Positions 1 through 7,799 of a stretch of 64,000 nucleotides of DNA are shown here, in pieces. Made by a program: the position numbers and the translations under genes. The stretch comes from CALCNS01 sp937897315 (GTDB taxonomy: Bacteria > Bacillota > JAAYKD01). The DNA is taken from positions 1 to 64,000 of the forward strand of contig DAINOJ010000004.1 of the NCBI GenBank assembly GCA_036744005.1, written 5' to 3'. The notes beneath the pieces were generated by a model. That model saw only the letters and a list, made by a program, of their open reading frames with translations, searched no databases and was not told where the DNA came from. Each line of letters begins with the position of its first letter. Within the stretch, counting starts at the first letter, position 1.

Positions 1-38
1 TGGTTTATTATCGCAGCACCTCAAGTGATGAAGTATCA

Positions 39-52
39 AAAAAGGCTCACCC
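39..52 (+). repeat. Left copy of a 14-bp inverted repeat near the element ends
   Basis: The sequence AAAAAGGCTCACCC occurs here on the plus strand. It recurs in inverted orientation at 14400-14413, close to the presumed right end of the mobile element and only 15 bases from the stop codon of the neighbouring amidohydrolase gene. Serine recombinase attachment sites normally leave directly repeated cores, so the role of this pair is unclear. Confidence 0.4.
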
Positions 53-91
53 ATTGAGTGGCTCTACAAAGGGATTCATAATCTCTGAAGT

Positions 92-140
92 AAATCGGCA
101 TAGTTTGGTTTAATTACCGGCTATGCCGATTTTTCTTTTT
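92..140 (+). terminator. Strong hairpin terminator at the recombinase 3' end
   Basis: A perfect 12-bp stem (AAATCGGCATAG at 92-103, CTATGCCGATTT at 121-132) is followed on the plus strand by a T-rich run. The right arm includes the stop codon of the minus-strand recombinase. It should stop plus-strand transcription entering from outside the element and may also act on the minus strand, although there the arm is not followed by a T-run. Confidence 0.7.
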
Positions 141-1791
141 CGGTTATTGGCACTGGAACGAGTGGATCAACCTCGCCAATGCAGTTAAAAACGATTTTGA
201 TGCGCTGTACTCTTCTACCGTCAATGTGCTCTGCTTTATGGATATAGATTTTTTCTATGAACTCCCGAATAATCTCTGCTGTAAGTTCTTTGATGTCTAT
301 ATACTTCCTTACCAATGCTAAGAAGTATTCTAAATCCACTGTACTTTCCTTTTCTGCGTTCATGATGGATCTCAGTTCATCCACTCTGCTTATAAGAACA
401 TTCTGCTCAGATTCATAGTTTGCGTTCATCTTTGCAAAACGTTCATCTGAAATTTTGCCATCAAGATTGTCCTCATATAACCTTTGCATTATTTCATCCA
501 GTTTATTAATGCGAGCCAGGGATTGTTCTAATTCTCGTTTGCTTTCCCGCATACTTCTGTCAAGGTCACTCCTCTTTTTCTTGGTGACCATCTCCACAAA
601 TTCATCCTCGTCGTCCCTGGCATAAGATGTTATCCTTCGAATGCTGTCAAGGAGTAACTCCTCTACCACCACATTGCGAATCTGGTGAGAGCTGCAGCCA
701 CCTTTGACTTTACGGTAGGTCGCACACACGAAATGTTCCTTGTCGTGATCCCATCCTCGATGTCTGACTTGGTATAACTTGTTGCCACAGTCTGCACAAA
801 ACAGCATACCAGAGAGCATTGGCATTTCTCCCATCGGCGTTAAGCGGCGTCTCCCATTGCGGATTTTCTGGACTACCTCAAATACAGTTTCGTTAATAAT
901 CGCCTCGTGTCTATTCTTGAAAATTTGCCACTCAGAAGGGTCGTTCATGATTCGCTTTTTGTTTTTGTAGGACTTGCGGTAGGTCTTGAAATTCACTGTA
1001 TGCCCCAGATACTCTTGCCGAGATAGCACATGAGCGATAGTGCTGGTATCCCATGTGTAATCGTCTGCGTTGGTGCGATTGTCTGGTGGATTAAAACCCA
1101 GCTCCTTTATGTGAGCAGTAGGATTTTTGTAGCCACGTTTCATAAATTCCTTGGCAATCTGTGTAGGACCATGACCCTTCATACACAATTGAAATGCTTC
1201 GTGCACAACCTGAGCTGCTTCTTCATCAACAATCCAGTGTGTCTTATCCGTTGGATCTTTGATGTAGCCGTAAGGGGGATTTGTGCAAAGCGGCTTTCCC
1301 GACAACCCTTTTGACTTAAAGACTGCGCGGATTTTCTTGCTAGTATCCTTAGCATACCATTCATTGATAATGTTAAGGAATGGTGTAAAATCACTGTCTT
1401 GCTGATTAGCACTGTCCACGTTGTTGTTTATGGCGATGAAGCGTATGTCGTAGCCGGGGAAAAGCACTTCGGTATAATAACCCACTTTCAGGTAGTCTCT
1501 ACCCAGACGGCTCATATCCTTCACTATGATCGTGCTGATATTTCCTTCTTCAACTTGGGATAAAAGTCTCTGCCAATCTGGTCGGTCAAAGTTTGTGCCA
1601 CTGTAGCCGTCGTCAGCGAAAAACTGTGTGTTAACAAAACCGTTGTCACAAGCATATTTTTGTAGTATAGCTTTCTGATTCTTAATGCTGTTAGATTCAC
1701 CTTGCAACTCATCATCTCTTGAGAGTCTACAGTATAGAGCAGTAATTTTGTCGTTGTTCTTCAAAGTAGTGTTAGACTGCCTTCTGTTCAT
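121..1791 (-). CDS. Large serine recombinase, TnpX/Tn4451-like
   Basis: A site-specific recombinase expected to excise and integrate the element through a serine-DNA intermediate. The 556-aa product has the resolvase catalytic domain first (YCRLSRDDEL with the candidate nucleophile Ser24, then DMSRLGRDYL with conserved arginines). The recombinase domain follows, then a zinc-ribbon (CADCGNKLY with a later Cys pair), a long coiled coil rich in Glu/Lys, and a C-terminal DUF4368-like segment around IKIVFNCIG. The start at 1791 is chosen because GGAAGGAGG precedes this ATG by five bases; a TTG nine codons upstream would put that ribosome site inside the gene. It is the last gene of the minus-strand operon, next to a TnpW-like gene as in Tn4451-type elements. 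The family assignment is firm; the target site is unknown. Confidence 0.93.
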   Translation of the reverse strand: MNRRQSNTTLKNNDKITALYCRLSRDDELQGESNSIKNQKAILQKYACDNGFVNTQFFADDGYSGTNFDRPDWQRLLSQVEEGNISTIIVKDMSRLGRDYLKVGYYTEVLFPGYDIRFIAINNNVDSANQQDSDFTPFLNIINEWYAKDTSKKIRAVFKSKGLSGKPLCTNPPYGYIKDPTDKTHWIVDEEAAQVVHEAFQLCMKGHGPTQIAKEFMKRGYKNPTAHIKELGFNPPDNRTNADDYTWDTSTIAHVLSRQEYLGHTVNFKTYRKSYKNKKRIMNDPSEWQIFKNRHEAIINETVFEVVQKIRNGRRRLTPMGEMPMLSGMLFCADCGNKLYQVRHRGWDHDKEHFVCATYRKVKGGCSSHQIRNVVVEELLLDSIRRITSYARDDEDEFVEMVTKKKRSDLDRSMRESKRELEQSLARINKLDEIMQRLYEDNLDGKISDERFAKMNANYESEQNVLISRVDELRSIMNAEKESTVDLEYFLALVRKYIDIKELTAEIIREFIEKIYIHKAEHIDGRRVQRIKIVFNCIGEVDPLVPVPITEKEKSA

Positions 1792-1868
1792 GCTTTCCTC
1801 CTTCCCGACAGTCTTCAAGCGGTAGTCTATATTCCCTTACTACTGTGAAGAAGTCAAGTTATTTTTCG

Positions 1869-2030
1869 CTATGAAACCTTCTTGGTTTCTTGATTGGTAA
1901 CATCGTTAAGGATCATGCGTTTTAATTTCTCATAAGCAGTTTCTTTCGCAGTGCTACTGATTGATGATTCAATCCTATATAGTGTGTCTCCGATTACTTT
2001 CTCGGTAATGTTCACAGTCTTTTCTTCCAT
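1869..2030 (-). CDS. TnpW-like small transposon protein (53 aa)
   Basis: A 53-aa protein starting MEEKTVNITEKVIGDTLYRI and ending in a basic tail. The pattern of a beta-like 'IGDTLYRIESSIS' stretch followed by a helix 'TAYEKLKRMILND' matches small TnpW-type proteins that accompany TnpX recombinases in Tn4451-like elements; their biochemical role is not established. An AAAGGAG ribosome site lies eight bases before the ATG. It sits 77 bases upstream of the recombinase gene on the same strand and is probably cotranscribed with it. The assignment is by remembered family pattern, so moderate confidence. Confidence 0.7.
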   Translation of the reverse strand: MEEKTVNITEKVIGDTLYRIESSISSTAKETAYEKLKRMILNDVTNQETKKVS

Positions 2031-2149
2031 AGCGATTTCTCCTTTCAATGTAAGGTTGGGTTTAGTTGTAAAGTCAATTGTTTGAATTTTGACCGGGTGG
2101 GGAAGGTCTATTCTCCACAGCTTTTTTATTGGACAGCAGTGTGGGCCTT

Positions 2150-2245
2150 CACGTAAAAAAACGCAGATTCAAACGGGTATATAACCCCCAAAGGGGTAGG
2201 GGGCTGCCTGGGAATCCGTTATGTGGCTCCCCCCTCCGGTATTTA
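2150..2245. other. GC-rich non-coding block between capsid and tnpW-like genes
   Basis: No plausible gene is seen here. Within otherwise AT-leaning element DNA there are G and C runs: CCCCCAAAGGGG (a short palindromic core), TAGGGGGCTGCCTGGG, and CTCCCCCCTCCGG immediately after the capsid stop codon. Short G/C-rich tracts of this type occur near packaging sites of some phages, but this could equally be an inefficient terminator. The function is not known. Confidence 0.35.
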
Positions 2246-2249
2246 CTCG

Positions 2250-3188
2250 TTACTCGGTTATTTGAAGAACTTTAATCGCTTCTTGGCGAATCAGTTTTCC
2301 GTCTAGAAACTCGTAAGCCAAATAGCCAAGCTGGTCTAATAGAGCAAACTTCTCGGTTAAAGTGCGAACACCGATGGGCTTTCTCCCGATTACCCAGTAG
2401 TAGCCGAAGTCCCCGAAGGCGATTGGCTTAGTTCCACCTTCTGAGTCTGGCATATACTCAGAGATCATCACCTTTTTGCTTAGTATGGTATCATCACTGT
2501 CTCGCCAGAGGTAGTTCCCAGCATTGTCCTTGAGGGTACGCAAGGCCAGAGCAGTTTTGTCGTTCATCAGCCACACCGCATTTTTACGATATTCTGGCTT
2601 GACCGAGAAATATAAGCCGATAACATTATCATAGGTGATTTGTGCGGTGGTCAAACCCACAGCTGCTCCACCAGTGGCATGCAGAATACCTGTGGGCATC
2701 TCAATGCCGGTACCGTTAATAAAGGCGTTATCCTCGGCCCTGCCAAAGTTCTTGGCAAAACGTTTGATCAGATAGCTCTCAATATCAAAGCTGGCATCAT
2801 GCACAAAGGCTTCATCCATTTTAACTAGGGTTGCCAGTTTCCAACTATCCACAGAGTGGGTGGTGAAATCATCTAGTCCATTGTAAATGGGGAAAGCGTC
2901 ATTTTCAGCTACCCACTCGGCTAAGTCATTACTTTCCTTAGCAAAGATACGGTAACCGGAGTTGTATGCTTTAATGACAGTAGCAATCTGGCGGAACAGG
3001 CTTTCTTTTTCAAGTGCAGCCATGTATTTATTGTCCGACGAATTTGGCAGTGCAAACAAACCGTTTCCAGAACTGCGCCCCTTTGACAGCGCCTCGATAC
3101 TACTATCATGACCACGCATAGAATTCCAGAAATGCTTATCATACTCTGGTGAGCCGGTATAAGGTAATCTTTCTGTGTAAGTCAGCAT
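2250..3188 (-). CDS. HK97-type phage major capsid protein
   Basis: A 312-aa protein resembling the Phage_capsid (HK97 fold) family. The N-terminal helix region mentions 'GSPEYDKHFWNSMRG'. Recognisable family traits follow: 'NDLAEWVAENDAFP', 'WKLATLVKMDEAFVHD', 'AFINGTGIEMPTGIL', 'KNAVWLMNDKTALALR' and the C-terminal 'FGDFGYYWVIGRK'. The length fits a capsid lacking the long N-terminal scaffold (delta) domain. The ATG at 3188 has AGGGAGG eight bases upstream; a TTG two codons earlier overlaps poorly with that site. No portal, prohead protease, terminase or tail gene accompanies it, which is odd. Either it is exported into helper-phage assembly, as in capsid-forming satellites, or it is a relic or has a non-packaging role. 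Confidence 0.85.
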   Translation of the reverse strand: MLTYTERLPYTGSPEYDKHFWNSMRGHDSSIEALSKGRSSGNGLFALPNSSDNKYMAALEKESLFRQIATVIKAYNSGYRIFAKESNDLAEWVAENDAFPIYNGLDDFTTHSVDSWKLATLVKMDEAFVHDASFDIESYLIKRFAKNFGRAEDNAFINGTGIEMPTGILHATGGAAVGLTTAQITYDNVIGLYFSVKPEYRKNAVWLMNDKTALALRTLKDNAGNYLWRDSDDTILSKKVMISEYMPDSEGGTKPIAFGDFGYYWVIGRKPIGVRTLTEKFALLDQLGYLAYEFLDGKLIRQEAIKVLQITE

Positions 3189-3202
3189 AAACAATTCCTC
3201 CC

Positions 3203-3514
3203 TTATTTCTTGTCACAAACAGGACATCTGTATAGTCCCAGTTCGTTGTAGCTGAGCTGCCTGCCAATTTGCTTTAGCATACCAACACGACATTTCGGGC
3301 ACTGTATATCATAAGCCAGGGCCATTTCGGTATCATGAGCATGTTTGGCGTGAAGCCGATAATACTTGTGCAGTTTTCCTTGCTCATCTTGTTCGACAGA
3401 GCTTCTTAAGAATAAATCACAATTATTCTCTGCGTATTCATCAGAGATAAACGAGTTGTTCGGAAGAAGAAGTTTTCCTTCCTTGTTCATTGCTTTGAGC
3501 GGATAGTTAGCCAT
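3203..3514 (-). CDS. Small zinc-ribbon protein next to the capsid gene (103 aa)
   Basis: A 103-aa protein of unknown function. Its C-terminal half has two Cys pairs (IQCPKCRVGM near residue 71 and YRCPVCDKK at the end) that would form a four-cysteine zinc ribbon. The N-terminal half is polar, with 'HAKHAHDTE' in the middle. It lies 14 bases upstream of the capsid start on the same strand with its own AGGAGG site eight bases from the ATG, so it is very likely cotranscribed and perhaps translationally linked with the capsid. It could be a DNA-binding or assembly accessory protein. I do not recognise a named family. Confidence 0.75.
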   Translation of the reverse strand: MANYPLKAMNKEGKLLLPNNSFISDEYAENNCDLFLRSSVEQDEQGKLHKYYRLHAKHAHDTEMALAYDIQCPKCRVGMLKQIGRQLSYNELGLYRCPVCDKK

Positions 3515-3915
3515 TTTATTTTCCTCCTGTAATTAATTGGTGGTGGTATTTCCCTAAAAACTTATCTGATTTTTTACACAAGAGCTTATGCTGCTGTCCG
3601 TAGTGGAAAGCTGTGAAGATATAGTGTTCCCAAGCCGTACGGTTTATATGATGTGATTATCAGTTCAATTTGCTTCACCCTCCCTTTTCTCTCATTCAGT
3701 AGCAGTAGGTAGTAGTTGTTCACAGCTTGCTGCTCATTCTCTACAAACCTTGTATGCATTACCAATATCTACAAACTTTTATGAGTTTTGCCTTAGAAGT
3801 AGAAAGAACTGCTACTAACTGCTACTAAAGCCTCGAAACCTAGAATAAACGGGCGTTTTTCATGGTAGCAGTTGTGATTATTACTGCTATTGAACTGCTA
3901 CCAACTGCTACCGGA
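3515..3915. other. 400-bp intergenic region holding an iteron-like array (candidate element origin)
   Basis: No gene is supported here; a plus-strand frame at 3862 is a shadow extending into the primase gene. The segment contains 10-bp repeats of AACTGCTAC[C/T]: a tandem direct pair at 3807-3826, a tandem pair at 3893-3912 ending three bases before the primase stop codon, a single inverted copy GGTAGCAGTT at 3864-3873, and an inverted one-mismatch pair at 3698-3717. A degenerate copy lies at 3881-3890. Tandem copies abut exactly, so their centres are one helical turn apart. Such iterons beside a P4-type primase gene suggest the element's replication origin. This is inference from layout. Confidence 0.6.
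3698..3912 (+). repeat. Iteron-like 10-bp repeats AACTGCTAC[C/T]
   Basis: Exact 10-mers AACTGCTACT (3807-3816, 3817-3826) and AACTGCTACC (3893-3902, 3903-3912), the inverted GGTAGCAGTT (3864-3873), and the inverted one-mismatch copies AGTAGCAGTA (3698-3707) and GGTAGTAGTT (3708-3717). Three of the four groups are tandem pairs with no spacer. These are the only clustered repeats of this word I noticed in the window. Confidence 0.75.
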
Positions 3916-6222
3916 TTACAGGAAATCTGTAGTGCTGTCATAGCCGTATTCCTTGCTGAACTGCTCTTTGGCCTCGAGAGTCAACGAGTATTTACGATAA
4001 TAGGTATTGCCGTTTTGCCTTGTGGTCATATCTGCAAACGTAGTGTTGAGATATTCTGCAAGATCCTCTCGGAACTCTTTTGTGTTTTTGGCATAGCCGT
4101 TATTGTTTTCCCGGCACCATGCCTGATAAACTTTGTAAATACGGCCTGTTGTACAATGCCGGTTGATGGTGCCGCCCTGCCAAGGGCACATGCATTCTTC
4201 AAAGAAACTGATGACTGTACTGTTCGTGCTCTTGTATTCCTGCCTTGACTCGATAATTTTTGGTGTCTCACTAAAGCAGTAGCCATTTGCGATTACGGTC
4301 TGCAGAGCCTTTACAGCCTTGTAGACAATTCCGTCTCGTTCGGCATACATTTTGTCGAGTAGCTTTCTATCCTGTTTATCCTTTGGTATGACATTCGGAC
4401 AGTTGACCACCATAATTCGGTCATATACCCACTGTCCATCGTCCCCTCCGAACTTCGGCAGCTTGTTCATGCAAAACCATAACAGACCATTGTAGGTGTA
4501 CTGAAATCCTTGCAAGCCTTTGAACTCGGCAAAGATTGCATCGCCTCCAGTAATCATCTTGAAGGTCTTTAGCTCGCTTACAGAAAGAAAGCTCATATCC
4601 GAGGATCCTGCGAGGCGTGTGCCGTAGATGGCACCTGTACCAAAACGGGCTTCAATGTCTTTCAAGTCAATGCCTATAAAATTCTCTCTGCCAAGGAACC
4701 TTTCAACGAGGCTTTTAAGCTGAGACTTACCGGTATCCCCATTACCTACAAGAAACAGTGATTTTTTCATACGGCTGCCCTTCACATTTGAAATACAGGC
4801 TCCGATGAATTCCAGCAAGAGCTGCTCTATGGCCATGTCGCCATTTGTGAGGGTGCGAATATAACTGTCGAATACCGGTGTCGGTGTCGGAACGCCTTTC
4901 CACTCACAAGGAATCTGAATGGTTGAAAGCACGTCCGGCCTGTGAGGAAAAAGCTGAAGCTCATCCTCTGCTAACCGAAGGAGACCGTTACTGAAATTGA
5001 TTAAATCCTCGTTGTCGTTCAGATCGTCCTGCGTCACATAATTAAGATCTGTGACGATATGATTTAAGGTTTCGGAAACCTGTCCCATTTTCACAAGTTC
5101 CTCATTGTAATCGGAAATGTACTGTTTAATACAACCCATGAGCATATCATTGGAATAAAGCCGATAACAACCGTCTTCATATACATATTTTAGTAGACCC
5201 TGTTTCCCGTTGTCCCGGACGAGCAGATAATGAAGATGCTCCCGGACATATTTCGCAAGAAGCGGAACAATAACATACGGCTTACCGGTCGTTTCGTTGA
5301 ACTTGATGAAATACGGATGATCCATTTTGGATTTATGGAAAGTGCCTTGACAAGCTTCAATCCCAGCTTCAATTGTGCTTTGCCGGTAATCATCCCGTTC
5401 CCACTTGTCCCTGTACAGCGCAGAAGTTTTGAATATCGAATCTATTGCCTCTGGGTCTGGCCCGGTACGGAATGCAATCAATGCACAGAGTGCAGCGTCC
5501 GCTTCAGACTGTGAGTTATAATCACTGAAATCGCCATTGTCATAAAGCTTGCTGAATTTTCCACCGTTTTTCTGTTTACGCAGATTACAGATAATATCGA
5601 AGTCATACTTGTTACCGTCTCGCTTTACACTGTAATTTGCTTTTTCTTTTCTGCGCATATCTTTGTCCAGCGTGGTAAGAATGGCAGAAGTGCATTCCCG
5701 GAGTGGCTTATTCTCGATAACATTCCCGGTATATACTGCAAAGCGATTTGTGATGCCTCCGATATATAGCTCCATATTGTTGTTCGGATTCTTCTGGTAA
5801 TACTGCCGGTCAAGGCAGAGCTTGCCTTTCTTATCAATATAAGTAGGGATTTTTGTAAAATCGCACTTGCCGTATTGATGTATGCCTGTACCGCTGACAG
5901 AGTATTCTGCATAAGAGTCATGTCGGGAAAACATCGTCTGCACAAGTGGATCGGAAAGCTCTCTGTTGTCAATATCAATGAAGTAGTATCCTTTCGGGAT
6001 TATGAAACCGATACCGGCGGCATTTAGAATTTTCTCCTTTGCTCTCACAGCTTCATCATAGGTTACCCAAGAGCTGCTCCAGTTGGAATCTGTGCCGCAA
6101 GGTCCACCGCTAGCTGACATTGGCACTTTCGTGCGTTTGCCATCTTCTTTTTTCCCCCAACGCCACAGCATCCATATTTTCTGCAGTTTCAGCTCCTGCA
6201 TAAAGTCATCCAGTTCACACAC
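3916..6222 (-). CDS. Phage/plasmid primase-helicase, P4/D5 family
   Basis: A 768-aa replication protein expected to prime and unwind the element's own DNA. The N-terminal part carries primase-polymerase (AEP-like) signatures: FIDIDN near residues 81-86 and a SVSGTGIH motif near 108-115. The C-terminal half is a D5/SF3-type helicase with a Walker A motif (GNGDTGKS, about residue 495) and downstream 'WFCMNKLPKFGGDDGQW'. The length fits P4-alpha-like proteins. Start choice is uncertain: the GTG at 6222 overlaps the AAAGGAGG site itself, and the next in-frame ATG (6201) is about 20 bases from it. The gene follows the excisionase-like gene closely and its 3' end abuts the iteron-like repeats, which supports a role in element replication. 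Confidence 0.9.
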   Translation of the reverse strand: MCELDDFMQELKLQKIWMLWRWGKKEDGKRTKVPMSASGGPCGTDSNWSSSWVTYDEAVRAKEKILNAAGIGFIIPKGYYFIDIDNRELSDPLVQTMFSRHDSYAEYSVSGTGIHQYGKCDFTKIPTYIDKKGKLCLDRQYYQKNPNNNMELYIGGITNRFAVYTGNVIENKPLRECTSAILTTLDKDMRRKEKANYSVKRDGNKYDFDIICNLRKQKNGGKFSKLYDNGDFSDYNSQSEADAALCALIAFRTGPDPEAIDSIFKTSALYRDKWERDDYRQSTIEAGIEACQGTFHKSKMDHPYFIKFNETTGKPYVIVPLLAKYVREHLHYLLVRDNGKQGLLKYVYEDGCYRLYSNDMLMGCIKQYISDYNEELVKMGQVSETLNHIVTDLNYVTQDDLNDNEDLINFSNGLLRLAEDELQLFPHRPDVLSTIQIPCEWKGVPTPTPVFDSYIRTLTNGDMAIEQLLLEFIGACISNVKGSRMKKSLFLVGNGDTGKSQLKSLVERFLGRENFIGIDLKDIEARFGTGAIYGTRLAGSSDMSFLSVSELKTFKMITGGDAIFAEFKGLQGFQYTYNGLLWFCMNKLPKFGGDDGQWVYDRIMVVNCPNVIPKDKQDRKLLDKMYAERDGIVYKAVKALQTVIANGYCFSETPKIIESRQEYKSTNSTVISFFEECMCPWQGGTINRHCTTGRIYKVYQAWCRENNNGYAKNTKEFREDLAEYLNTTFADMTTRQNGNTYYRKYSLTLEAKEQFSKEYGYDSTTDFL

Positions 6223-6249
6223 CTCCTTTCCGTCATATTTTACTCCGCA

Positions 6250-6426
6250 TCAGTCATTGGCAGAATTGATAATCAACCATTCTTTAAAAGCAGCCACAGG
6301 AATAAGGATTCTCGTACCTATCCGGATGACTGGGAAACCGGGAGTCTTCACAAGTTCGTATGCCTTGGGAAGACTGATACCGAGCTGCGAGGAAAGCTCC
6401 TGCACACTGATTGTTTGTTTATCCAT
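6250..6426 (-). CDS. AlpA/excisionase-type helix-turn-helix protein (58 aa)
   Basis: A 58-aa MerR-like winged helix protein of the excisionase/AlpA DNA-binding family: 'TISVQELSSQLGISLPKAYELV' forms the HTH and 'GFPVIRIGTRILIPVAAFKEWL' the wing. Proteins of this kind act as recombination directionality factors or activators of element genes. The ATG at 6426 is preferred over a start 13 codons upstream because AAAGGAG lies about ten bases before it. The stop codon lies 27 bases before the primase start, so the two are probably one operon. Whether it controls excision by the serine recombinase is inference. Confidence 0.85.
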   Translation of the reverse strand: MDKQTISVQELSSQLGISLPKAYELVKTPGFPVIRIGTRILIPVAAFKEWLIINSAND

Positions 6427-6462
6427 GTCCGATTCACTCCTTTCTTCTGAATTTTGAGCAAA

Positions 6463-6492
6463 CAAAAACCACCATCGTTTTCGTATGGTGGA
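6463..6492 (-). terminator. Rho-independent terminator, minus strand
   Basis: Read on the minus strand, CCACCATACG, a short A-rich loop and CGATGGTGG are followed by TTTTTG. It lies between the 51-aa gene and the excisionase-like gene, so it would limit read-through from the former into the replication operon. Confidence 0.65.
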
Positions 6493-6501
6493 AGTTCCGG
6501 T

Positions 6502-6657
6502 TTACTTTAGGACGATCGTGGCTTTCCCATTGGTTTTGATTTGGAGCATTGCGTTGTAGGCTGTGAGATCTTTGATTCCGCAATGATTACGCCTGTCAAT
6601 CAATTCTTCCTTATGCTTCAACTTCCGGTTTTCTTTTTGCCTTTTTCTACCCTTCAT
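6502..6657 (-). CDS. Small basic element protein (51 aa), unknown function
   Basis: A 51-aa, strongly basic protein (start MKGRKRQKENRKLKHKEELI, later 'NHCGIKDLTAYNAMLQIKTN'). A GGAGG site lies eight bases upstream of the ATG, and a short hairpin (CTATC/GATAG) sits immediately upstream of the ribosome site, which could modulate translation. It is followed by a terminator. The lysine/arginine content suggests nucleic-acid binding, but I do not recognise a family. It lies at the head of the minus-strand element genes, divergent from the plus-strand cargo. Confidence 0.6.
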   Translation of the reverse strand: MKGRKRQKENRKLKHKEELIDRRNHCGIKDLTAYNAMLQIKTNGKATIVLK

Positions 6658-6761
6658 AAACGTTACCTCCTATCTTACGATAGACTGCTCCCACGGTTGC
6701 GGGAAACATCCTCTTTAGGTTGACATCCGCGATTTTCAAGAACAGATTTTACCATTTGCTC

Positions 6762-6818
6762 TTGTTTACAATGCTATTATAGACTATAATATTACCGATG
6801 TTAATTTTTCATCGGTAA
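6762..6818 (+). promoter_or_regulatory. Cargo promoter with a 9-bp-arm inverted repeat at the start site
   Basis: TTGTTT (6762-6767) and TATAAT (6785-6790) are separated by 17 bases. Immediately downstream is a perfect inverted repeat, TTACCGATG (6792-6800) and CATCGGTAA (6810-6818), nine bases apart, covering the expected transcription start. There is no following T-run, so an operator (or a 5' mRNA hairpin) is more likely than a terminator. Confidence 0.65.
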
Positions 6819-6846
6819 GACTAACGGTAAGAAAGGGCTAATTCAA

Positions 6847-7794
6847 ATGAAGCAAATACCGACAGAGTTCTTTTCCATCACCGAGATAGGCGGCGTTGGA
6901 GAGATGATATATAAGGCAGTTCGCTTCCCTGAGTGTGTACCGGAATATGATCACGAGCGCAAAGAAGATACGATTGTACCGATTTGCACATATCTTCAAC
7001 GTCCGGAAAGCGGAACTGATTACTCTATTACAGGTCAAGAGCTTCTGGCCGGTCTTTGTAATCTGTATAAAAAAATAAATGCCCCAGACTACTCTGTGGA
7101 TATCACAGATATGGTCTGGGACTGGTGCCGAAACAATATTCAGCCTTACAATATTGAAATTCTATGTCAAATGATGGAGCAGGAGAATTACGGTGATTAT
7201 CTGCTAAGCGGTGAGATAACGAGCTATGGAACTTTTGACGTGTGTGATTTTGTAAAAGATCTGTGCAAACTAGGGTCAGCTTATGAATACTATGACGTTC
7301 TTATGCAAGTACGGTACAATCACGATGTGGCCGCTGGCAGAGCTCTGTATTATGAAGGCCGTATTTGTGATAGCATGCCGTTCCTTGAAAAATTCAGACG
7401 TTTTGACAATGATGAGCAGTTTCTCTGTGAGTTCAATAAAGAACACCAAGATCTCAAGAGTAATGTGCTTGATATGTTTCCAGACATTCGATGGCGTTTG
7501 AAAATTAATCCAAAAACTGGGAAGATTGAAATGGGTGTAGATGTACAGTCTGTCTTTGATATAGCGTGGTACACCTTTGCTCGTATGGTCGCAGATGTAG
7601 CGCCTCCCGTCGATGAAGATTTGGATTATATGTACTCGCAAGGGTCCATCCTTACTTGCATGGCTTGTGGGGAATATTTTGTTCGTCATTCCAGTAGGCA
7701 GCGTTACTGTAATAATCCAAAATGCCAAGCAGAGCGCAACAACAGGAAATCACGAGAGCATTATAAGAGAAAAAAGAATAATACAAAGGAGTAA
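6847..7794 (+). CDS. Element cargo protein with C-terminal zinc finger
   Basis: A 315-aa protein of unknown function. The first 240 residues are acidic and aromatic with no motif I recognise. The C-terminus is a four-cysteine finger followed by a basic tail: CMACGEYFVRHSSRQRYC, then a fourth Cys in NNPKCQAERN, and an Arg/Lys-rich end. This resembles the CGNR-type finger found at the end of ABATE-like putative regulators. The ATG follows a GAAAGGG-like site and a clear promoter with an operator-like inverted repeat. A broken second copy of the last 70 or so residues lies at 8734-8970, so this family has been duplicated inside the element. Confidence 0.75.
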   Translation: MKQIPTEFFSITEIGGVGEMIYKAVRFPECVPEYDHERKEDTIVPICTYLQRPESGTDYSITGQELLAGLCNLYKKINAPDYSVDITDMVWDWCRNNIQPYNIEILCQMMEQENYGDYLLSGEITSYGTFDVCDFVKDLCKLGSAYEYYDVLMQVRYNHDVAAGRALYYEGRICDSMPFLEKFRRFDNDEQFLCEFNKEHQDLKSNVLDMFPDIRWRLKINPKTGKIEMGVDVQSVFDIAWYTFARMVADVAPPVDEDLDYMYSQGSILTCMACGEYFVRHSSRQRYCNNPKCQAERNNRKSREHYKRKKNNTKE

Positions 7795-7799
7795 AGGCC

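Noticed and set aside
3862..4248. A plus-strand frame overlapping the primase end and the iteron region
   Set aside because: It is antisense to an intact gene, has no family resemblance and no ribosome site.
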